A stretch of 64,000 bases of DNA from Streptomyces sp. NBC_00670 (lineage in GTDB: Bacteria; Actinomycetota; Actinomycetes; Streptomycetales; Streptomycetaceae), in assembly GCF_036226765.1 (NCBI RefSeq), contig NZ_CP109017.1, positions 3,299,501 to 3,363,500 on the forward strand, written 5' to 3'. Position numbers and translations under genes: made by a program. Position 1 is the first letter of the stretch. The number at the start of each line of letters is the position of its first letter. The notes under the pieces are model-generated. The model did no database searches and was not told the origin of the DNA. It saw only the letters and a program-made list of their open reading frames with translations. Below are positions 26,459 to 36,062 of this stretch, piece by piece.

Positions 26459-26619
26459 GCCTGTCCTCGTCCTCGTACTCGTCGGAAACCGCTCGGATGA
26501 GTGCCCTCGATAGCACTGGGGCGGGTCCTGTGACCCGCCGGTACCCAGGCTAGTGGTCCACGGGCCGGTGACAAGACGTCGCCGGAGTGTTCCCCTCGGG
26601 CTGGAACTACCCTGGTCGG

Positions 26620-26880
26620 GTGCGCGACAAAACCCAAACGAATTCCGCCGGAGCCGGCGAGCGGCTGATCCGCGCCGGCGCGATCGTCTTCTTCCTCGGC
26701 GCGGTGGCCACGATGGTCACGGTGGCGCCGCTGCTGCTCGGTACGTCGGTGCTGCCGTCGTACATGTACGGCCTGAGCATGCTGATGGGCGTCGGCTTCC
26801 TGCTCGCCGCGGCGGGGGTGCTGCGCTCGGTGTCGGAGGGCCGCCGCCGGGCACGCGAGGGTTCGCGCCAGGGGGTGTGA
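26620..26880 (+). CDS. small two-helix membrane protein
   Basis: An 86-residue protein with two clear membrane segments (AGAIVFFLGAVATMVTVAPLLLG and YGLSMLMGVGFLLAAAGVLR), a short basic-polar N-terminus and a basic tail. GTG 26620 is chosen because TACCCT at 26609-26614 sits about 6 bases upstream, the usual leaderless arrangement; GTG 26587 is in frame but upstream of that box. No family name comes to mind, although similar short proteins are conserved in Streptomyces near mqnD. It shares a 160-base divergent region with the cold-shock gene. Confidence 0.78.
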   Translation: MRDKTQTNSAGAGERLIRAGAIVFFLGAVATMVTVAPLLLGTSVLPSYMYGLSMLMGVGFLLAAAGVLRSVSEGRRRAREGSRQGV

Positions 26881-26919
26881 CGGGGGGTTGTGCGGCGGCT
26901 GCGGGCACGTCGTGGCTGG

Positions 26920-26988
26920 TCGCGCAGTTCCCCGCGCCCTCAACAGCAGGGGGCGCCCGGGTTTTCAGGGGCGCGGGGAACTGCGCGA
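26920..26988. repeat. dispersed composite intergenic repeat, copy 5
   Basis: Left arm 26920-26940 and right arm 26967-26988 of the GCGCAGTTCCCCGCGCCC palindrome, separated by 26 bases. It lies between the convergent membrane-protein and HAD genes. The GGGGCGGAGCCCC and GTAGGGGCGG blocks are absent here. Confidence 0.88.
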
Positions 26989-27043
26989 GAAGTCCCCACC
27001 CGCCCGCACCCGTCAACGAACCCCACCCACCCGAGCCAAACCC

Positions 27044-27667
27044 TCAGGCGGCCACCCGGACGTACTCGCCCAGCCACCCCGGGAACTCCGTCAGATCCGC
27101 GAGGACCACATCCGCCCCGGCCCTCCGCAACTCCGCCACCCCGCACGGCCCCGTCGCCACCGCCACGGACAACGCCCCCGCCGCCCGCGCCCCCCGCACG
27201 TCCCCCACGTGATCGCCCACGTAAACCCCCGCCCCGTGCGCGACCAACGCCTCCGCCTTCTGCTCCGCCCACAACCCCCCGACCACCTCGTCCGGCTCGA
27301 TCCCGAGATGTGACAGATGCAACCGCGCATTGGGCTCGTACTTGGCGGTCACGACAACCGCCCGCCCCCCGACCCCCCGCACCGCCGCGATCGCCTCCCG
27401 CGCCCCCGCCAGCGCGAGCGTCGGCGCGACGGCGTACTCGGGGTAGATCGACCGGTACAGCTCCGCCACGTCGTCCACCCGCTCCGCCGGGAACCAGTGC
27501 GCCAGCTCCTCCCCGAGCGGCGGCCCGAGCCGCGTGACCGCGAGGTCGGCGTCGATGTACGTCCCCGTCCGGGCGGACAGCTCGCGGTAGCAGGCACGGA
27601 TCCCCGGCCGGGAGTCGATCAACGTCATGTCCAGGTCGAAGCCGACGATCGGCGCAGAAGAGGTCAT
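27044..27667 (-). CDS. HAD-family hydrolase (phosphoglycolate-phosphatase-like)
   Basis: A 207-residue phosphatase. HAD motif I is GFDLDMTLIDS (nucleophile Asp and acid Asp), motif II is VVVTAK (Thr), motif III Lys is within EQKAEALVAHG, and motif IV is VYVGDHVGDVRGARAAG with the Mg-binding Asp pair. The cap sits between motifs I and II (ACYRELSARTG...EYAVAPTLALAGA). The family contains phosphoglycolate phosphatase and pyrophosphatases; the substrate is not fixed. ATG 27667 follows GGGGGG; ATG 27676 would add three residues. It may be co-transcribed with the helicase-associated gene upstream, 38 bases away. Confidence 0.9.
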   Translation of the reverse strand: MTSSAPIVGFDLDMTLIDSRPGIRACYRELSARTGTYIDADLAVTRLGPPLGEELAHWFPAERVDDVAELYRSIYPEYAVAPTLALAGAREAIAAVRGVGGRAVVVTAKYEPNARLHLSHLGIEPDEVVGGLWAEQKAEALVAHGAGVYVGDHVGDVRGARAAGALSVAVATGPCGVAELRRAGADVVLADLTEFPGWLGEYVRVAA

Positions 27668-27705
27668 GCCCCCCATCCTCGCAAAGGATTTTGGTCAGTC
27701 CTCCG

Positions 27706-30270
27706 TCAGTCCTCCGCCAGCTCCGCCACCCCCGTCACCCGGTGCAACGGGTACGTACGGACCTCGTCGGCCGTGTGGTCGTAGGCCGTGACGAAGCCGC
27801 CCTCCACCTTGACCGGGGCGATGACGCGCTGACTGGCGGTGCCCTCGGCGTTGACGTAGCCGATCCAGAGGGAGTCGCCGGTGAGGACGGCCGCCTGCAT
27901 CGTGGCGAGGGTCTCGGCGGCGGAGGTACGCGGCAGGGCACCGGACGCGCCGGAACCGGCCGAACCACCGGACGCGCCGAAACCGTCGGAACCCGCGGTT
28001 CCGTCCGGACCGGGTCGGCGCACGGCCGTGGACGCCCGGTCGCCCGCACGGATCGCGCGCACGGCCGCCGCGAGCAGCGTCGCGTCCGGCACCGGCGGCC
28101 CGTCCGGCACCGGCTCGGGCGCGGTGCGCGGAGGCGTGCGGTGGGCGTCGGCGCGGGTGATCAGCACGTCACCCTCGGCGGACTCGGCGGCGGGCGCGTA
28201 GCCCATGCCGCGCAGCCCCTCCAGGAGGGTCGCCGGGTCGGCCGCAGAGGCCAGCACGGTCGGGGCGAGCGCGCGCAGCCGCAGTCCCGCCGACCGCTTG
28301 TCGGCGAGAATCTCGCGGAGCAGCGCGTCGTCGTCGCACCGTACGTACGCCGAGGCCGCGCCCACCCGTAGCTGCCCGTGCCGGCGGGCCACGTCGTCGA
28401 TGAGGTAGGCGAGCGGCTGCGGCACCGGCGTACGGGAGTGCTCGGCGAGGAAGGCGTGCAGGTCGGAGGCGGTACGGCCGGCGTCGAGGGCGCGGCGCAC
28501 GGAGGCGGGGGTGAAGCGGTAGACGGTGGCGCCGCCCTTGGACTCGACGTCGGCGAGGACGCCGAGCACGTCGGCGAGCGGGCGCTGCAACGGTCCGGGG
28601 GCGACGGCGGTCAGGTCGGCCTGGAGCAGCACGTGATCGAGCGGCTCGGGCAGGAGCGGGGCGAGCAACCGGGCGGCACCGGCAGCGGCGGCGGACCGTT
28701 CCGCGGGGGTACCGGCAGCAGCAGCGGATCGCTCCGCGGGGTCCCCGGCGTCGGCGGCGGACCCGGCGGGCAGCAGCAGCGCCCGCCCGTGCGCCGACAG
28801 CGCGCCCCGCCCCGTCACCCCCAGCTGCTCCGCCTCCGCCAGCGTCCACCGGGCGAGGCGGGCGCGCGGATCGTCGGCACCGGCGCGGTCGCCGCGCGCG
28901 GGCCGCTCCCAGGCGAGCCGGGCGAGGACGGAATCCGGATCGGGCGCGGCCCCCACCGGCAACCCGGCCAGCAGCGCGAGGACCCGCTGCCGCACCTCGG
29001 GGGCGACCGAGCGGTCGAGCCCCGGGCCGAGCGCGGCGAGCGCCCGGTCCTTCGCGTCCCGCCCGCCGACCAGTCCCGCCGTCCGCGTCGCCGACAGCCA
29101 ATTGGTGACGAGCAGGACCCAGCGCTCGGCGGCGGGCAGCCGCAGCCAGTCGTCGTACGCGGGCGTGGGCGCGTACCGCTCGTCGGCCTCGCCGTCGGAG
29201 GCGAGCAGACCGGCGGCGTAGGCCAGTTCGAGCCAGAACGCGGCGGCCGGTTCGGGCACGTCCAGGGTGACGGCGGTCCGCTTGAGGTCCCGCACGCTCA
29301 GCCCGCCCGCGCGCAGCACGGCGGGGCCGCCGCCGTCCCACGCCTTCAGCAGCTCCTCGACGGTGGTCAGCGCGGTGTACGCCTGCCCGGCGGCCGTCGC
29401 GTCCACCACCTGTGGACGGTGGGTGGCGGCCGCGACCGGCGCGGGCGGCAGCGGCTGCGACTCCCGGTGCGCACGGCCTCCCCGCAGGTGCAGGGCGACC
29501 TCGCGGGGCAGTACGACGGTGCCGGGTGCGGTGGGCAGCAGCAGGCCGCGGTCGAGCAGCGCGCGCAGGCGGGGCGCGGGGTCGGCGGTGACCTGGCCGT
29601 AGGGCGGCCCCCAGACCAGCCGGGAGAGGACGTCGAGGGAGTCCGCGGGGACGTCGTCCAGGAGCGCGGACATGCGGGCGCGATCGGTGAACAGGGCGGT
29701 GAGCGCGGCGATCGCGGAGACCGTGTCGGCGGTCGTCGGCAGCCCGACGGCGGCGACGATCTCCTGCATCCGCCCCGGCGACATCCCGGCGGCGGCCTCG
29801 GCGACGGTCGGACCGAGCCCGGTGGCGGAGGGGTGCTGCGGCGAGGGCGCGAGAAGTTCACGAGCGGTGCGGACGAGCCGCAGCCGGTCGTCCGCCCCCC
29901 AGACAAGCGCCTGCTCGCGCAGGACGGCGACGGCGCCGGGAAGCGCCCGCTCGACGTCGGCGTCGCCGTCGTCACCGGCCATGAGGACACGGAGCATGTC
30001 GTACGACGCCGGATCGGCCGCGACGGCCAGGGCCTGCGCCGTCTGCGACGCGAACCGGTCCAGCCGCTCCAGCGCCCGCACGACACTGGCCCGGGTGGCG
30101 GCCCGCGTGGCGAGCTGAGTGAGATCGGCGGGAACGGGTGTGACGAGGTCGGGCCGGCTACGGAGGAGACGCGAAAGCGCCCCATCCGGACGCCCCCGAA
30201 GATCCTCGGCGAGCGAACGGGGCGATACGGCCACAGTCCCCGACCCCGCCGGGCGATCCTCGGTGCTCAT
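27706..30270 (-). CDS. helicase-associated protein with WYL-like C-terminus, XPB partner
   Basis: An 854-residue protein matching the helicase-associated (XPB N-terminal-like, Helicase_C_3) family found beside XPB helicases in actinobacteria. N-terminal 1-250 is helical ([27 protein letters not shown]...). The XPB-like domain sits around 500-650 ([74 protein letters not shown]). The end ([33 protein letters not shown]..., HRVTGV) resembles a WYL ligand-binding domain. An internal 13-residue duplication ([10 protein letters not shown] twice) lies near 515. No Walker motif is seen. It is divergent from the XPB helicase, as its relatives are adjacent to it in mycobacteria; a DNA-repair role is inferred. 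Confidence 0.87.
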   Translation of the reverse strand: MSTEDRPAGSGTVAVSPRSLAEDLRGRPDGALSRLLRSRPDLVTPVPADLTQLATRAATRASVVRALERLDRFASQTAQALAVAADPASYDMLRVLMAGDDGDADVERALPGAVAVLREQALVWGADDRLRLVRTARELLAPSPQHPSATGLGPTVAEAAAGMSPGRMQEIVAAVGLPTTADTVSAIAALTALFTDRARMSALLDDVPADSLDVLSRLVWGPPYGQVTADPAPRLRALLDRGLLLPTAPGTVVLPREVALHLRGGRAHRESQPLPPAPVAAATHRPQVVDATAAGQAYTALTTVEELLKAWDGGGPAVLRAGGLSVRDLKRTAVTLDVPEPAAAFWLELAYAAGLLASDGEADERYAPTPAYDDWLRLPAAERWVLLVTNWLSATRTAGLVGGRDAKDRALAALGPGLDRSVAPEVRQRVLALLAGLPVGAAPDPDSVLARLAWERPARGDRAGADDPRARLARWTLAEAEQLGVTGRGALSAHGRALLLPAGSAADAGDPAERSAAAAGTPAERSAAAAGAARLLAPLLPEPLDHVLLQADLTAVAPGPLQRPLADVLGVLADVESKGGATVYRFTPASVRRALDAGRTASDLHAFLAEHSRTPVPQPLAYLIDDVARRHGQLRVGAASAYVRCDDDALLREILADKRSAGLRLRALAPTVLASAADPATLLEGLRGMGYAPAAESAEGDVLITRADAHRTPPRTAPEPVPDGPPVPDATLLAAAVRAIRAGDRASTAVRRPGPDGTAGSDGFGASGGSAGSGASGALPRTSAAETLATMQAAVLTGDSLWIGYVNAEGTASQRVIAPVKVEGGFVTAYDHTADEVRTYPLHRVTGVAELAED

Positions 30271-30283
30271 CCGACCAACGGTA

Positions 30284-30509
30284 GCGCCCCATTAAGGGGC
30301 GCGGGGCTGTGCCGTCTGCGCGGCTCCCCCGCGGCGGGCGCGAGCCCCAAAGGGGCGCGGGGAACTGCGCGAGAAGCCCCCACCCACCCGCACCCGACAA
30401 CGCACCCACGGGGTCCAAGGGGCGGAGCCCCTTGAAGGGATGATGGGGGTCCCCCCTGCTCGAACGAAGTTGAGAGCTTGGGGGAGGGTAGGGGCGGCGG
30501 GGGCGAGAC
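30284..30509. repeat. dispersed composite repeat, copy 6, mosaic form in a divergent promoter
   Basis: A hairpin GCGCCCC-ATTAA-GGGGCGC (30284-30302), one palindrome arm (30351-30372), the GGGGCGGAGCCCC hairpin (30419-30431), a second Streptomyces-type repeat with CCCCCTGCTCGAACGAAG and GAGCTTGGGGG ends (30451-30485), and the GGGTAGGGGCGGCGGGGGCG block (30486 onward) are chained together. They occupy most of the 348 bases between the helicase-associated gene and XPB; no gene is present. Confidence 0.85.
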
Positions 30510-30618
30510 CCCTCCCCCACGCGAACCCCCACCCGACGCACCCTTCACCCCAACCGCCCCCCATGCTGCACACTGGACGATTGGCCAGTCCGACGCGCAG
30601 CGAGATGGAGACACACAG

Positions 30619-32268
30619 GTGAACGGACCCCTCATCGTCCAGTCGGACAAAACCCTGCTCCTGGAGGTCGACCACGACCAGGCGGACGCCTGCCGCCGCG
30701 CCATCGCCCCCTTCGCCGAACTCGAACGCGCCCCCGAACACATCCACACCTACCGCGTCACCCCCCTCGGCCTCTGGAACGCCCGCGCGGCCGGCCACGA
30801 CGCCGAACAGGTCGTCGACGCCCTCGTCGAGTACAGCCGCTACCCCGTCCCCCACGCCCTCCTCGTCGACATCGCCGAGACGATGGACCGCTACGGCCGC
30901 CTGACCCTCAGCAAGCACCCCGCCCACGGCCTCGTCCTGACCACCACCGACCGCCCGGTCCTGGAGGAGGTCCTGAAGTCGAAGCGGATCGCCCCCCTCG
31001 TCGGCACCCGCATCGACGCGGACACCGTCGCCGTCCACCCCTCCGAACGCGGCCAGATCAAGCAGACGCTGCTCAAGCTGGGCTGGCCGGCCGAGGACCT
31101 CGCCGGATACGTCGACGGCGAGGCGCACCCCATCGAGCTGGTGGAGGACGGCTGGGCGCTGCGCCCGTACCAGAAGCAGGCGGTGGAGAACTTCTGGCAC
31201 GGCGGCAGTGGCGTCGTCGTCCTGCCCTGCGGCGCCGGAAAGACGCTGGTCGGCGCCGGTTCGATGGCGCAGGCGAAGTCGACGACGCTGATCCTCGTCA
31301 CCAACACCGTCTCCGCCCGGCAGTGGAAGCACGAGCTGGTGAAGCGGACGTCCCTGACCGAGGACGAGATCGGCGAGTACAGCGGGACGAGGAAGGAGAT
31401 CCGCCCCGTCACCATCGCCACGTACCAGGTGTTGACGACGAAGCGGAAGGGTGTCTACCCGCACCTCGAACTGTTCGACTCCCGGGACTGGGGCCTGATC
31501 CTCTACGACGAGGTCCACCTGCTGCCCGCCCCGGTCTTCAAGTTCACCGCCGACCTCCAGGCCCGCCGTCGGCTCGGCCTGACCGCGACGCTGGTCCGGG
31601 AGGACGGCCGCGAGTCCGACGTGTTCTCGCTCATCGGCCCGAAGCGGTTCGACGCGCCCTGGAAGGAGATCGAGGCGCAGGGCTACATCGCGCCCGCCGA
31701 CTGCGTCGAGGTACGGGTCAACCTCACCGACTCCGAGCGGCTCGCCTACGCCACGGCCGAGACGGAGGAGAAGTACCGCTTCTGCGCCACGACCGCCACG
31801 AAGCGGAAAGTGACCGAGGCGATCGTGCGCCGGTTCGCCGGGCAGCAGATCCTCGTCATCGGCCAGTACATCGACCAGCTCGACGAGCTCGGCGAGCATC
31901 TGAACGCCCCGGTCATCAAGGGCGAGACGACCAACGCCCAGCGCGAGAAGCTCTTCGACGCCTTCCGCAGCGGCGAGATCAGCGTGCTGGTGGTGTCCAA
32001 GGTGGCCAACTTCTCCATCGACCTGCCGGAGGCGACGGTCGCCGTGCAGGTCTCGGGCACGTTCGGCTCCCGGCAGGAGGAGGCGCAGCGGCTCGGCCGG
32101 GTGCTGCGTCCGAAGGCCGACGGCCACCAGGCGCACTTCTACTCGGTCGTCGCCCGCGACACCCTCGACCAGGACTTCGCCGCCCACCGCCAGCGCTTCC
32201 TGGCCGAACAGGGCTACGCCTACCGCATCGTCGACGCCGACGAACTCCTCACCGAGGAGGGCCGCTGA
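30619..32268 (+). CDS. XPB/Ssl2-type DNA helicase
   Basis: A 549-residue superfamily 2 helicase of the bacterial XPB (ERCC3) type. Residues 1-150 form the XPB N-terminal region (IVQSDKTLLLEVDHDQADACRRAIAPFAELERAPEHIHTYRVTPLGLWNARAAGH). Walker A is PCGAGKT (about 204-210), Walker B is LYDEVH (about 295-300), motif III TATLVREDGRESD contains the RED motif characteristic of XPB, and motif VI is QEEAQRLGRVLRPK. GTG 30619 with GGAG upstream; the frame is open further but lacks coding bias. Bacterial XPB unwinds DNA and works with a nuclease in some organisms; repair is inferred. It is divergent from its helicase-associated partner. Confidence 0.95.
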   Translation: MNGPLIVQSDKTLLLEVDHDQADACRRAIAPFAELERAPEHIHTYRVTPLGLWNARAAGHDAEQVVDALVEYSRYPVPHALLVDIAETMDRYGRLTLSKHPAHGLVLTTTDRPVLEEVLKSKRIAPLVGTRIDADTVAVHPSERGQIKQTLLKLGWPAEDLAGYVDGEAHPIELVEDGWALRPYQKQAVENFWHGGSGVVVLPCGAGKTLVGAGSMAQAKSTTLILVTNTVSARQWKHELVKRTSLTEDEIGEYSGTRKEIRPVTIATYQVLTTKRKGVYPHLELFDSRDWGLILYDEVHLLPAPVFKFTADLQARRRLGLTATLVREDGRESDVFSLIGPKRFDAPWKEIEAQGYIAPADCVEVRVNLTDSERLAYATAETEEKYRFCATTATKRKVTEAIVRRFAGQQILVIGQYIDQLDELGEHLNAPVIKGETTNAQREKLFDAFRSGEISVLVVSKVANFSIDLPEATVAVQVSGTFGSRQEEAQRLGRVLRPKADGHQAHFYSVVARDTLDQDFAAHRQRFLAEQGYAYRIVDADELLTEEGR

Positions 32269-32323
32269 CGGGCGCGGTACTGTCGTTGCCGCGAGGTTTC
32301 GGCGCCTGCCCCCGGAGGGGTTC

Positions 32324-33370
32324 GTGGGGATTGAGAGTGACCAGGTCGTCTACGAGTATCTGAGCCGGGTCGCGGATCTGGCGCAGCGGCAGCTGCCGTC
32401 GGCGGACCGGATGCGGCTGGTGGCCGGGTTGCGGGACGAGATCGACCGGCGGCGCGGGCGGACCGCCGTCGACAGTCCGGCCGCCGTGCGCCGCATCATC
32501 GACCGGCTCGGCAGTCCGGACGCGGTGGTGGCCGCGGCGGGGGGCTCACCGGGGGTGACGGTCGAGCCGCCGGCGTCGGTGCCGGTGCAGCGGGCGGAGT
32601 CGGCGGGGCCGACGGAACCGGCGGGCCCGCCCGGCCCGTCCGGCCCGGCGGTCGGGAAGCGGCTGCGGAAGGTGCTGCCGCGGCCCCGGTCGGGGGGCGC
32701 CGCGCCGGACGCGCCGTCCGCGCCGCCCTCCGTCCCCGCCGATCCGCACGCCCCCTCGCCGCCGCATCTCGCGGGGACGCACGAGCTGGGCGATACGCCG
32801 GGGGCGCCGCCGGACTGGTGGCGCAAGGAGGTCAGCTCCTTCGACCTCGGTGACAGCGTGCCGGGGTTCGTGGGCGGGGTGGAGATCCCGGAGCTGCTGC
32901 GGGCGCCGGGGGCACCGGGGGCGTCCGGTACGCCCAAGGCGCCGGAGGCGTCCGCCGTGCCTGCCGCGCCGGGCGAGCCCGTCGCCGCGCCCACCGAAAA
33001 GGCCGCACGGCGCCCGCGCCTTCCCCGCCTCACCGGCCGGCAGAACCCGCTGCTCCTCTTCGCCGCCGTGCTGCTCGTCGTCGGTGCGGTGCTCGGCAGC
33101 TGGATCGCGCTGGGCCTCGGCTGGATCATCGCCTACGCGTCACGGCGGCTGACGCCGGCGGAGGTGAAGTGGGCGGTGATGGTGCTGCCGGGCACGGTCG
33201 TCGCGGCGGGAGCGGTATGGCTGTGGGGACGGTCCGAGGGCCGCTGGGGCGAGGCCATCGCCAAGGGCCACATGAACGACGCGGTCGGCGAGACGTGGCC
33301 ATGGGTGGTACGGGGCGCGGCGGTGGCGTCGGCGTTGTACGTGGCCTGGCGCTCACAGAGGAGCCGGTGA
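32324..33370 (+). CDS. membrane protein with DUF1700-like N-terminus
   Basis: A 348-residue protein of unknown function. The first 70 residues (YEYLSRVADLAQRQLPSADRMRLVAGLRDEIDRRRG..., AVRRIIDRLGSPDAVVAAAGG) resemble the small helical HAAS/DUF1700 domain that often accompanies PadR-type systems. A disordered Pro/Ala/Ser linker (80-235) follows, then about four hydrophobic segments (LLLFAAVLLVVGAVLGSWIALGLGWIIAY, WAVMVLPGTVVAAGAVWLW, WPWVVRGAAVASALYVAW). GTG 32324 has CGGAGGGG at good distance. It follows XPB by 55 bases on the same strand; no PadR gene is next to it. Confidence 0.82.
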   Translation: MGIESDQVVYEYLSRVADLAQRQLPSADRMRLVAGLRDEIDRRRGRTAVDSPAAVRRIIDRLGSPDAVVAAAGGSPGVTVEPPASVPVQRAESAGPTEPAGPPGPSGPAVGKRLRKVLPRPRSGGAAPDAPSAPPSVPADPHAPSPPHLAGTHELGDTPGAPPDWWRKEVSSFDLGDSVPGFVGGVEIPELLRAPGAPGASGTPKAPEASAVPAAPGEPVAAPTEKAARRPRLPRLTGRQNPLLLFAAVLLVVGAVLGSWIALGLGWIIAYASRRLTPAEVKWAVMVLPGTVVAAGAVWLWGRSEGRWGEAIAKGHMNDAVGETWPWVVRGAAVASALYVAWRSQRSR

Positions 33371-33410
33371 GGGGTGCGGACGGGCGTTTTCCTCGCCCCC
33401 GCCGCCCCCC

Positions 33411-33608
33411 TCAACGCCGCCGCCGAACCCCCGCCCCCACCTCGTCCTCCCCGTACTCCCCCCGCACCACCACATCGAACGCCGCCCCGGCGAACACCCC
33501 CACCGCCCGCACCACCCCACTGACCCGACGCCGGGACCGATCCGCCCCGTGCACCATCGCCTGCGAAGCCCGCTGCCCGGAAACCGGAGAAAAGGTCGCT
33601 GCACTCAT
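33411..33608 (-). CDS. small conserved hypothetical protein (65 aa)
   Basis: A 65-codon gene, MSAATFSPVSGQRASQAMVHGADRSRRRVSGVVRAVGVFAGAAFDVVVRGEYGEDEVGAGVRRRR when read in segments: a polar N-terminus, one hydrophobic stretch (GVVRAVGVFAGAAFDVVV), then an acidic piece and an Arg tail. Third positions are almost all G or C. The ATG 33608 follows TGGAG closely. I recall similar short Streptomyces proteins, but no function. It is convergent with the DUF1700-like gene. Confidence 0.6.
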   Translation of the reverse strand: MSAATFSPVSGQRASQAMVHGADRSRRRVSGVVRAVGVFAGAAFDVVVRGEYGEDEVGAGVRRRR

Positions 33609-33737
33609 GTCTCCAGGGTGCGCGCACGCACCCCCCCGCCCGCGTCACCCCCCGGAGGGATCCCACCCCTCCACCCCAGCACCGGTCGAACCCCCCACCC
33701 CTCCACCTCAGGGTGGACGGATCCCCTACGCCGGCAC

Positions 33738-33753
33738 TAGGGGGCACCCCCTA
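33738..33753. promoter_or_regulatory. inverted repeat TAGGGGG-CA-CCCCCTA upstream of the HelD gene
   Basis: A perfect 7-2-7 inverted repeat, with a third CCCCTA half-site at 33724-33729, lies in the 364-base gap before the HelD-family gene. A TACAAT hexamer (good -10) is at 33805-33810, giving a possible start about 155 bases ahead of the GTG. The gap otherwise holds only C-rich sequence and no gene. Confidence 0.4.
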
Positions 33754-33972
33754 CCCCGGCCCACCCACCGAAATAACCATTCGCCCCACCTCACCCCCGT
33801 CACCTACAATCCCGTCTCTCCCCCGCCTCCCTCATCCGGAGCGCCGCCGCCCGGACGGAAACCGGACGGCAGACCGCACTGCCGAGCCCACACACGACAG
33901 CCGGCCGTCCCGGTACCCCGTATCCCGGTACCCCCCGGCCGGCCCACCGTCATGCCCCGGAGGCAACCGCCC

Positions 33973-36045
33973 GTGTCCACCCCGCCCGTCGTCCCACCGG
34001 CCACCCCCGACGCGGAGCCGCCGGACCCGCTCACCCGCGAACGCGCCCACCTCACCCACTCCCGCGCCGCCCTCCGCGCGATGCGCGAGGACGTCCAGGC
34101 GCTGGACATCAAGGACGTCACCGCGAACTGGGTGAACGCCGCCGCCCTCGCCCACCAGATCGACGAGCGGATCAAGGCCCTCGCCGACCTCAGCGACACC
34201 CCCCTCTTCTTCGGCCGTCTCGACTACCTGCACTCCCCCGGCGCCGAGCGGGCCGAGGGCGCGGAAGGGGAGAAGTTCTACATCGGCCGCCGGCACGTGC
34301 ACGACACCGACGGCGACCCCATGGTGATCGACTGGCGCGCCCCCGTCTCGCAGCCGTTCTACCGCGCCTCGAAGCAGGACCCGCAGGACATCGCGCTGCG
34401 CCGCCGCTTCGGCTACACCGGCGGCGACCTCACCGCGTACGAGGACGAGCACCTCTCCGACCCGGCGGAGGCGGCCGCCACCAGCAAGCTGCTCCAGCAG
34501 GAGATCGAGCGCCCGCGCGTCGGCCCGATGCGCGACATCGTCGCGACGATCCAGCCGGAGCAGGACGAGATCGTTAGGTCGGGGCTGGCCGCCAGCCTGT
34601 GCGTGCAGGGCGGCCCCGGCACCGGAAAGACCGCCGTCGGCCTGCACCGCGTCGCCTACCTCCTCTACGCGCACCGCGAGCGCCTGGCCCGCACCGGGAC
34701 CCTCGTCATCGGCCCGAACCGCTCCTTCCTGCAGTACATCGAGCAGGTGCTGCCGGCGCTCGGCGAGCTGGAGGTACGGCAGGCGACGGTGGACGACCTG
34801 GTCGCGCACGTCGAGGTGCGCGGCACGGACGGCGCCGCCGCGGCCGTCGTCAAGGGCGACGCCCGGATGGCCGAGGTGCTGCGCCGGGCCGTGTACTCCC
34901 ACGTGACGATGCCCACCGAGCCGGTGGTCGTGGTCCGCGGCTCCCGCCGCTGGCGCGTACCGGCGTACGAACTGGAGGAGCTGGTCCAGGAGTTGCTGGA
35001 CCGGGACATCCGCTACGGCGCCGCCCGTGAGGCACTGCCGCAGCGCATCGCGCACGCCGTGCTCGTCCAGATGGAACGCTCCGGGGAGGCCCCGGACGAC
35101 CGTGTGCAGGACTCCGTCGCCCGCAACGCGGCGGTGAAGGCGGCCGTGAAGGCCGTCTGGCCGCCGGTCGAACCGGCCAAGCTGGTCCTGCGTCTGCTCA
35201 CCGACGCCGACTTCCTCGCCGCGCACGCCGACGGCGTCCTCGACGAGGCCGAGCAGAAGGAGATCCTCTGGAGCCGGCCGGTGCGGTCGGTGAGGTCGGC
35301 GAAGTGGTCGGCGGCGGACGCCGTGCTGATCGACGAGGCGACGGACCTGGTCCAGCGCACGCACTCGCTCGGCCATGTCGTCCTGGACGAGGCGCAGGAC
35401 CTCTCCCCGATGCAGTACCGGGCGGTGGGCCGCCGCTGCACGACCGGTTCGGCGACCGTCCTGGGCGACCTGGCGCAGGGCACCACCCCCTGGGCGACGA
35501 GGAGTTGGCAGGAGGCGCTGACCCACCTCGGCAAACAGGACGCGCTGATCGAGGAGTTGACGGCGGGCTTCCGTGTCCCCACCGACGTCATCACCTACGC
35601 CTCCCGCCTCCTCCCGTACATCGCACCCGGGTTGACCCCGGTGGCGTCGGTACGGGAGAACCCCGGCACGTTCGAGATCCGGCGGGCGGCCGGGGACGCG
35701 GACGTGCTCGCGGCCTGCCGGGACGCGCTGGCCAACGAGGGTTCGACGGGCCTGATCGCCGCCGACACCCGCATCCCGGCCCTCACCGAGGCCCTGGACG
35801 CGGCGGGCGTCCCGCATCTGACCCCCGGCGAGGAGACCACCCCGGACACCCGCCTCACCCTGGTCCCGGCCTCCCTCGCCAAGGGCCTGGAGTACGACTA
35901 CGTGGTCCTGGACGAGCCGCGCGCGATCGTCGACGCCGAACCCGACGACCGCACCGGCCTGCGCCGCCTGTACGTCTGCCTGACCCGCGCGGTCTCGGGC
36001 CTGACGATCACCCACGCGACGGAGCTGCCCGAGCAGTTGGGGTGA
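33973..36045 (+). CDS. HelD/HelR-family UvrD-like ATPase (RNA polymerase remodeller)
   Basis: A 690-residue superfamily 1 ATPase. Its N-terminal coiled-coil arm (RERAHLTHSRAALRAMREDVQALDIKDVTANW) and the sequence FYIGRRHVHDTDGDPMVIDWRAPVSQPFYRA are specific to HelD/HelR, which release stalled RNA polymerase and, in some Streptomyces, protect it from rifamycins. Walker A is GGPGTGKTA (about 213-221), Walker B/Q region VVLDEAQDLSPMQYR (about 470-484), late motifs GDLAQGTTPWA and LVPASLAKGLEYDYVVLDEP. GTG 33973 is preferred because CGGAGG lies 10 bases upstream; ATG 33952 would add seven residues without a site. It is convergent with a hypothetical gene. Confidence 0.88.
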   Translation: MSTPPVVPPATPDAEPPDPLTRERAHLTHSRAALRAMREDVQALDIKDVTANWVNAAALAHQIDERIKALADLSDTPLFFGRLDYLHSPGAERAEGAEGEKFYIGRRHVHDTDGDPMVIDWRAPVSQPFYRASKQDPQDIALRRRFGYTGGDLTAYEDEHLSDPAEAAATSKLLQQEIERPRVGPMRDIVATIQPEQDEIVRSGLAASLCVQGGPGTGKTAVGLHRVAYLLYAHRERLARTGTLVIGPNRSFLQYIEQVLPALGELEVRQATVDDLVAHVEVRGTDGAAAAVVKGDARMAEVLRRAVYSHVTMPTEPVVVVRGSRRWRVPAYELEELVQELLDRDIRYGAAREALPQRIAHAVLVQMERSGEAPDDRVQDSVARNAAVKAAVKAVWPPVEPAKLVLRLLTDADFLAAHADGVLDEAEQKEILWSRPVRSVRSAKWSAADAVLIDEATDLVQRTHSLGHVVLDEAQDLSPMQYRAVGRRCTTGSATVLGDLAQGTTPWATRSWQEALTHLGKQDALIEELTAGFRVPTDVITYASRLLPYIAPGLTPVASVRENPGTFEIRRAAGDADVLAACRDALANEGSTGLIAADTRIPALTEALDAAGVPHLTPGEETTPDTRLTLVPASLAKGLEYDYVVLDEPRAIVDAEPDDRTGLRRLYVCLTRAVSGLTITHATELPEQLG

Positions 36046-36062
36046 CGGGCCGGGGGCGGACG

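Noticed and set aside
33609..33972. Search for a rifamycin-associated element before the HelD gene.
   Set aside because: No inverted repeat of the GGGGCTTGC/GCAAG type that I remember could be found; only the CCCCTA array is present.
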